6,643 bases of DNA, taken from the NCBI GenBank assembly GCA_023437285.1, contig JAEZGP010000260.1, forward strand, positions 1-6,643, read 5' to 3'. The DNA comes from Actinomycetes bacterium. Its GTDB lineage: Bacteria; Actinomycetota; Actinomycetes; Mycobacteriales; Micromonosporaceae. Each line of letters starts with the position of its first letter. Position 1 is the first letter of the stretch. Both the position numbers and the translations under genes were made by a program. The notes beneath the pieces are model-generated. The model searched no databases and was not told the origin of the DNA. It saw only the letters and a list, made by a program, of their open reading frames with translations. Shown here piece by piece: positions 6,031 to 6,643 of the stretch.

Positions 6031-6484
6031 TATGCGCACATCTGGCGGGCTCGGCGCGCCGGCCGCCCGCCTTTTGTGCACATAGGGTGTCTTCGTGCGC
6101 CGGCTGTCCGCCTTTTGTGCACATTCGGCGGGCGCGGGCACGGGTCGTTCGCCCAATGCACACATCTGGCGGGCTCGGCGCGCCGGCCGTCCGCCTTTTG
6201 TGCACATAGGGCGTCGTCGTGCGCTGGCTGTCCGCGTTTTGCGCGCATTTGGCAGGTCCGGGCACGGGTTGTTCGCCCTATGCGCACATCTGGCGGGCTC
6301 GGCGCGCTGGCCGTCCGCCGTTTGTGCGCATAGGGTGTCGTCGCGCGCCGGCTGTCCGCCTTTTGTGCGCATTTGGCAGGTGCGGGCACGGGTCGTTCGC
6401 CCTATGCGCACATCGGGCGAGTTCGGCGCGCCGGCCGTCTGCCTTTTGTGCACATAGGGTGTCGTCGTGCGCTGGCTGTTCGCC
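6031..6484 (+). repeat. Tandem array: 124-bp higher-order repeat of three 41-42 bp units (A-B-C)
   Basis: Eleven consecutive units follow the order ABC ABC ABC AB. A units start at 6031, 6155, 6279 and 6403, exactly 124 bases apart. B units start at 6072, 6196, 6320 and 6444, and C units at 6113, 6237 and 6361. All units share a TGYRYRCA core followed by AT and end in a variant of GGCCGTCCGCC. A units continue with CTGGCGGGCTCGGCGCG, B units with AGGGTGTCGTCGTGCGC and C units with TTGGCAGGTGCGGGCACGG. Copies of the same type are more alike across the array than neighbours are, the hallmark of higher-order satellites. Neither 41, 42 in alternation nor 124 preserves a reading frame: successive A units are read in three different frames in any open frame spanning them. 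This argues against coding. The function is unknown. Confidence 0.95.
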
Positions 6485-6643
6485 GTTTGTGCGCATATGG
6501 CTGGCTCGGCGCGCTGGCCGTTCGCCGTTTGTGCGCATTGGGTGGTCTACGAGGTGCTGGGACTCGCCATATGTGCACATATGTCATCTTCGCGTCCTGA
6601 CAGTCTGCCATGTGTGCACATTTGGCAGGCGCCTGGCGAGGAC
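6485..6643 (+). repeat. Divergent single units at the right side of the array, continuing past the window
   Basis: Units start at 6485, 6527, 6569 and 6610; the last is cut by the window end. They keep the core and the 41-42 base spacing, with cores at 6488, 6530, 6572 and 6613. They no longer follow the A-B-C order, and their middles differ strongly. The unit at 6485 looks like an A/C mixture, with an A-like GGCTCGGCGCGCTGGCCG middle. The last starts like a C unit with ATTTGGCAGG. Confidence 0.85.
6569..6582. repeat. Perfect 14-bp palindrome ATATGTGCACATAT
   Basis: This is the core of the unit at 6569 and is the longest perfect palindrome among the unit cores. It shows that the TGYRYRCA core can be a fully symmetric site, as expected for a dimeric DNA-binding protein or a cruciform. 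Confidence 0.8.

Noticed and set aside
5392..6600. Long open frames on both strands across the array, giving repetitive Arg/Ala/Pro/Cys/His-rich proteins
   Set aside because: The 124-base period is not a multiple of three, so equivalent units are read in all three frames within one open frame. The frames stay open only because stops are rare in this GC-rich DNA. No start with a ribosome binding site or -10 element precedes them, and the minus-strand frame also runs through the DUF2087 gene.
6010..6643. CRISPR array
   Set aside because: The segments between the conserved cores are not unique spacers: they recur every third unit. The conserved part is too short, and no cas genes are in view.

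Overview
The window is very GC-rich, with strong third-position G/C bias, frequent GTG starts and TANNNT-type -10 elements. This points to a high-GC actinobacterium. A member of the Micromonosporaceae or a relative is plausible from the look of the proteins, but that placement is an inference. Five protein-coding genes are supported, followed by about 630 bases of tandemly repeated DNA that runs to the right edge.

Left part (1-3523): two divergently transcribed carbohydrate-active genes share a short promoter region. The leftward one is the N-terminal part of an amylo-alpha-1,6-glucosidase (glycogen debranching enzyme, GH133 type), cut off at position 1. The rightward one is a large GH63/MGH1-like glucosidase. 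Together they suggest intracellular breakdown of an alpha-glucan or a glucosyl solute. The first ~18 bases closely resemble the Tn5 mosaic end used in tagmentation libraries, so the left edge may be an uncleaned contig end.

Middle part (3524-5279): two leftward genes follow. One encodes a multi-spanning membrane protein of the DMT/EamA-like class. Its stop codon directly abuts the stop of the glucosidase gene, with no bases between. Upstream of it is an inositol-monophosphatase-family phosphatase, most likely the actinobacterial histidinol-phosphatase HisN. Divergent from hisN, across 67 bases, is a rightward gene (5347-5889) for a winged-helix plus DUF2087 protein.

Right part (5890-6643): a short gene-free GC-rich spacer leads into an organised satellite-like array. 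Its basic unit is 41-42 bp. The first eleven units form a higher-order A-B-C pattern with an exact 124-bp period, then come progressively divergent units. Every unit carries an alternating pyrimidine-purine core TGYRYRCA, spaced about four helical turns apart. The array does not preserve a reading frame and is not a CRISPR. It is the part of the window least explained by known features.

A second window-wide pattern is that four of the five genes have a TANNNT hexamer 6-7 bases before a GTG start and no Shine-Dalgarno sequence, as expected for leaderless mRNAs. The fifth gene has a weaker version of the same arrangement.
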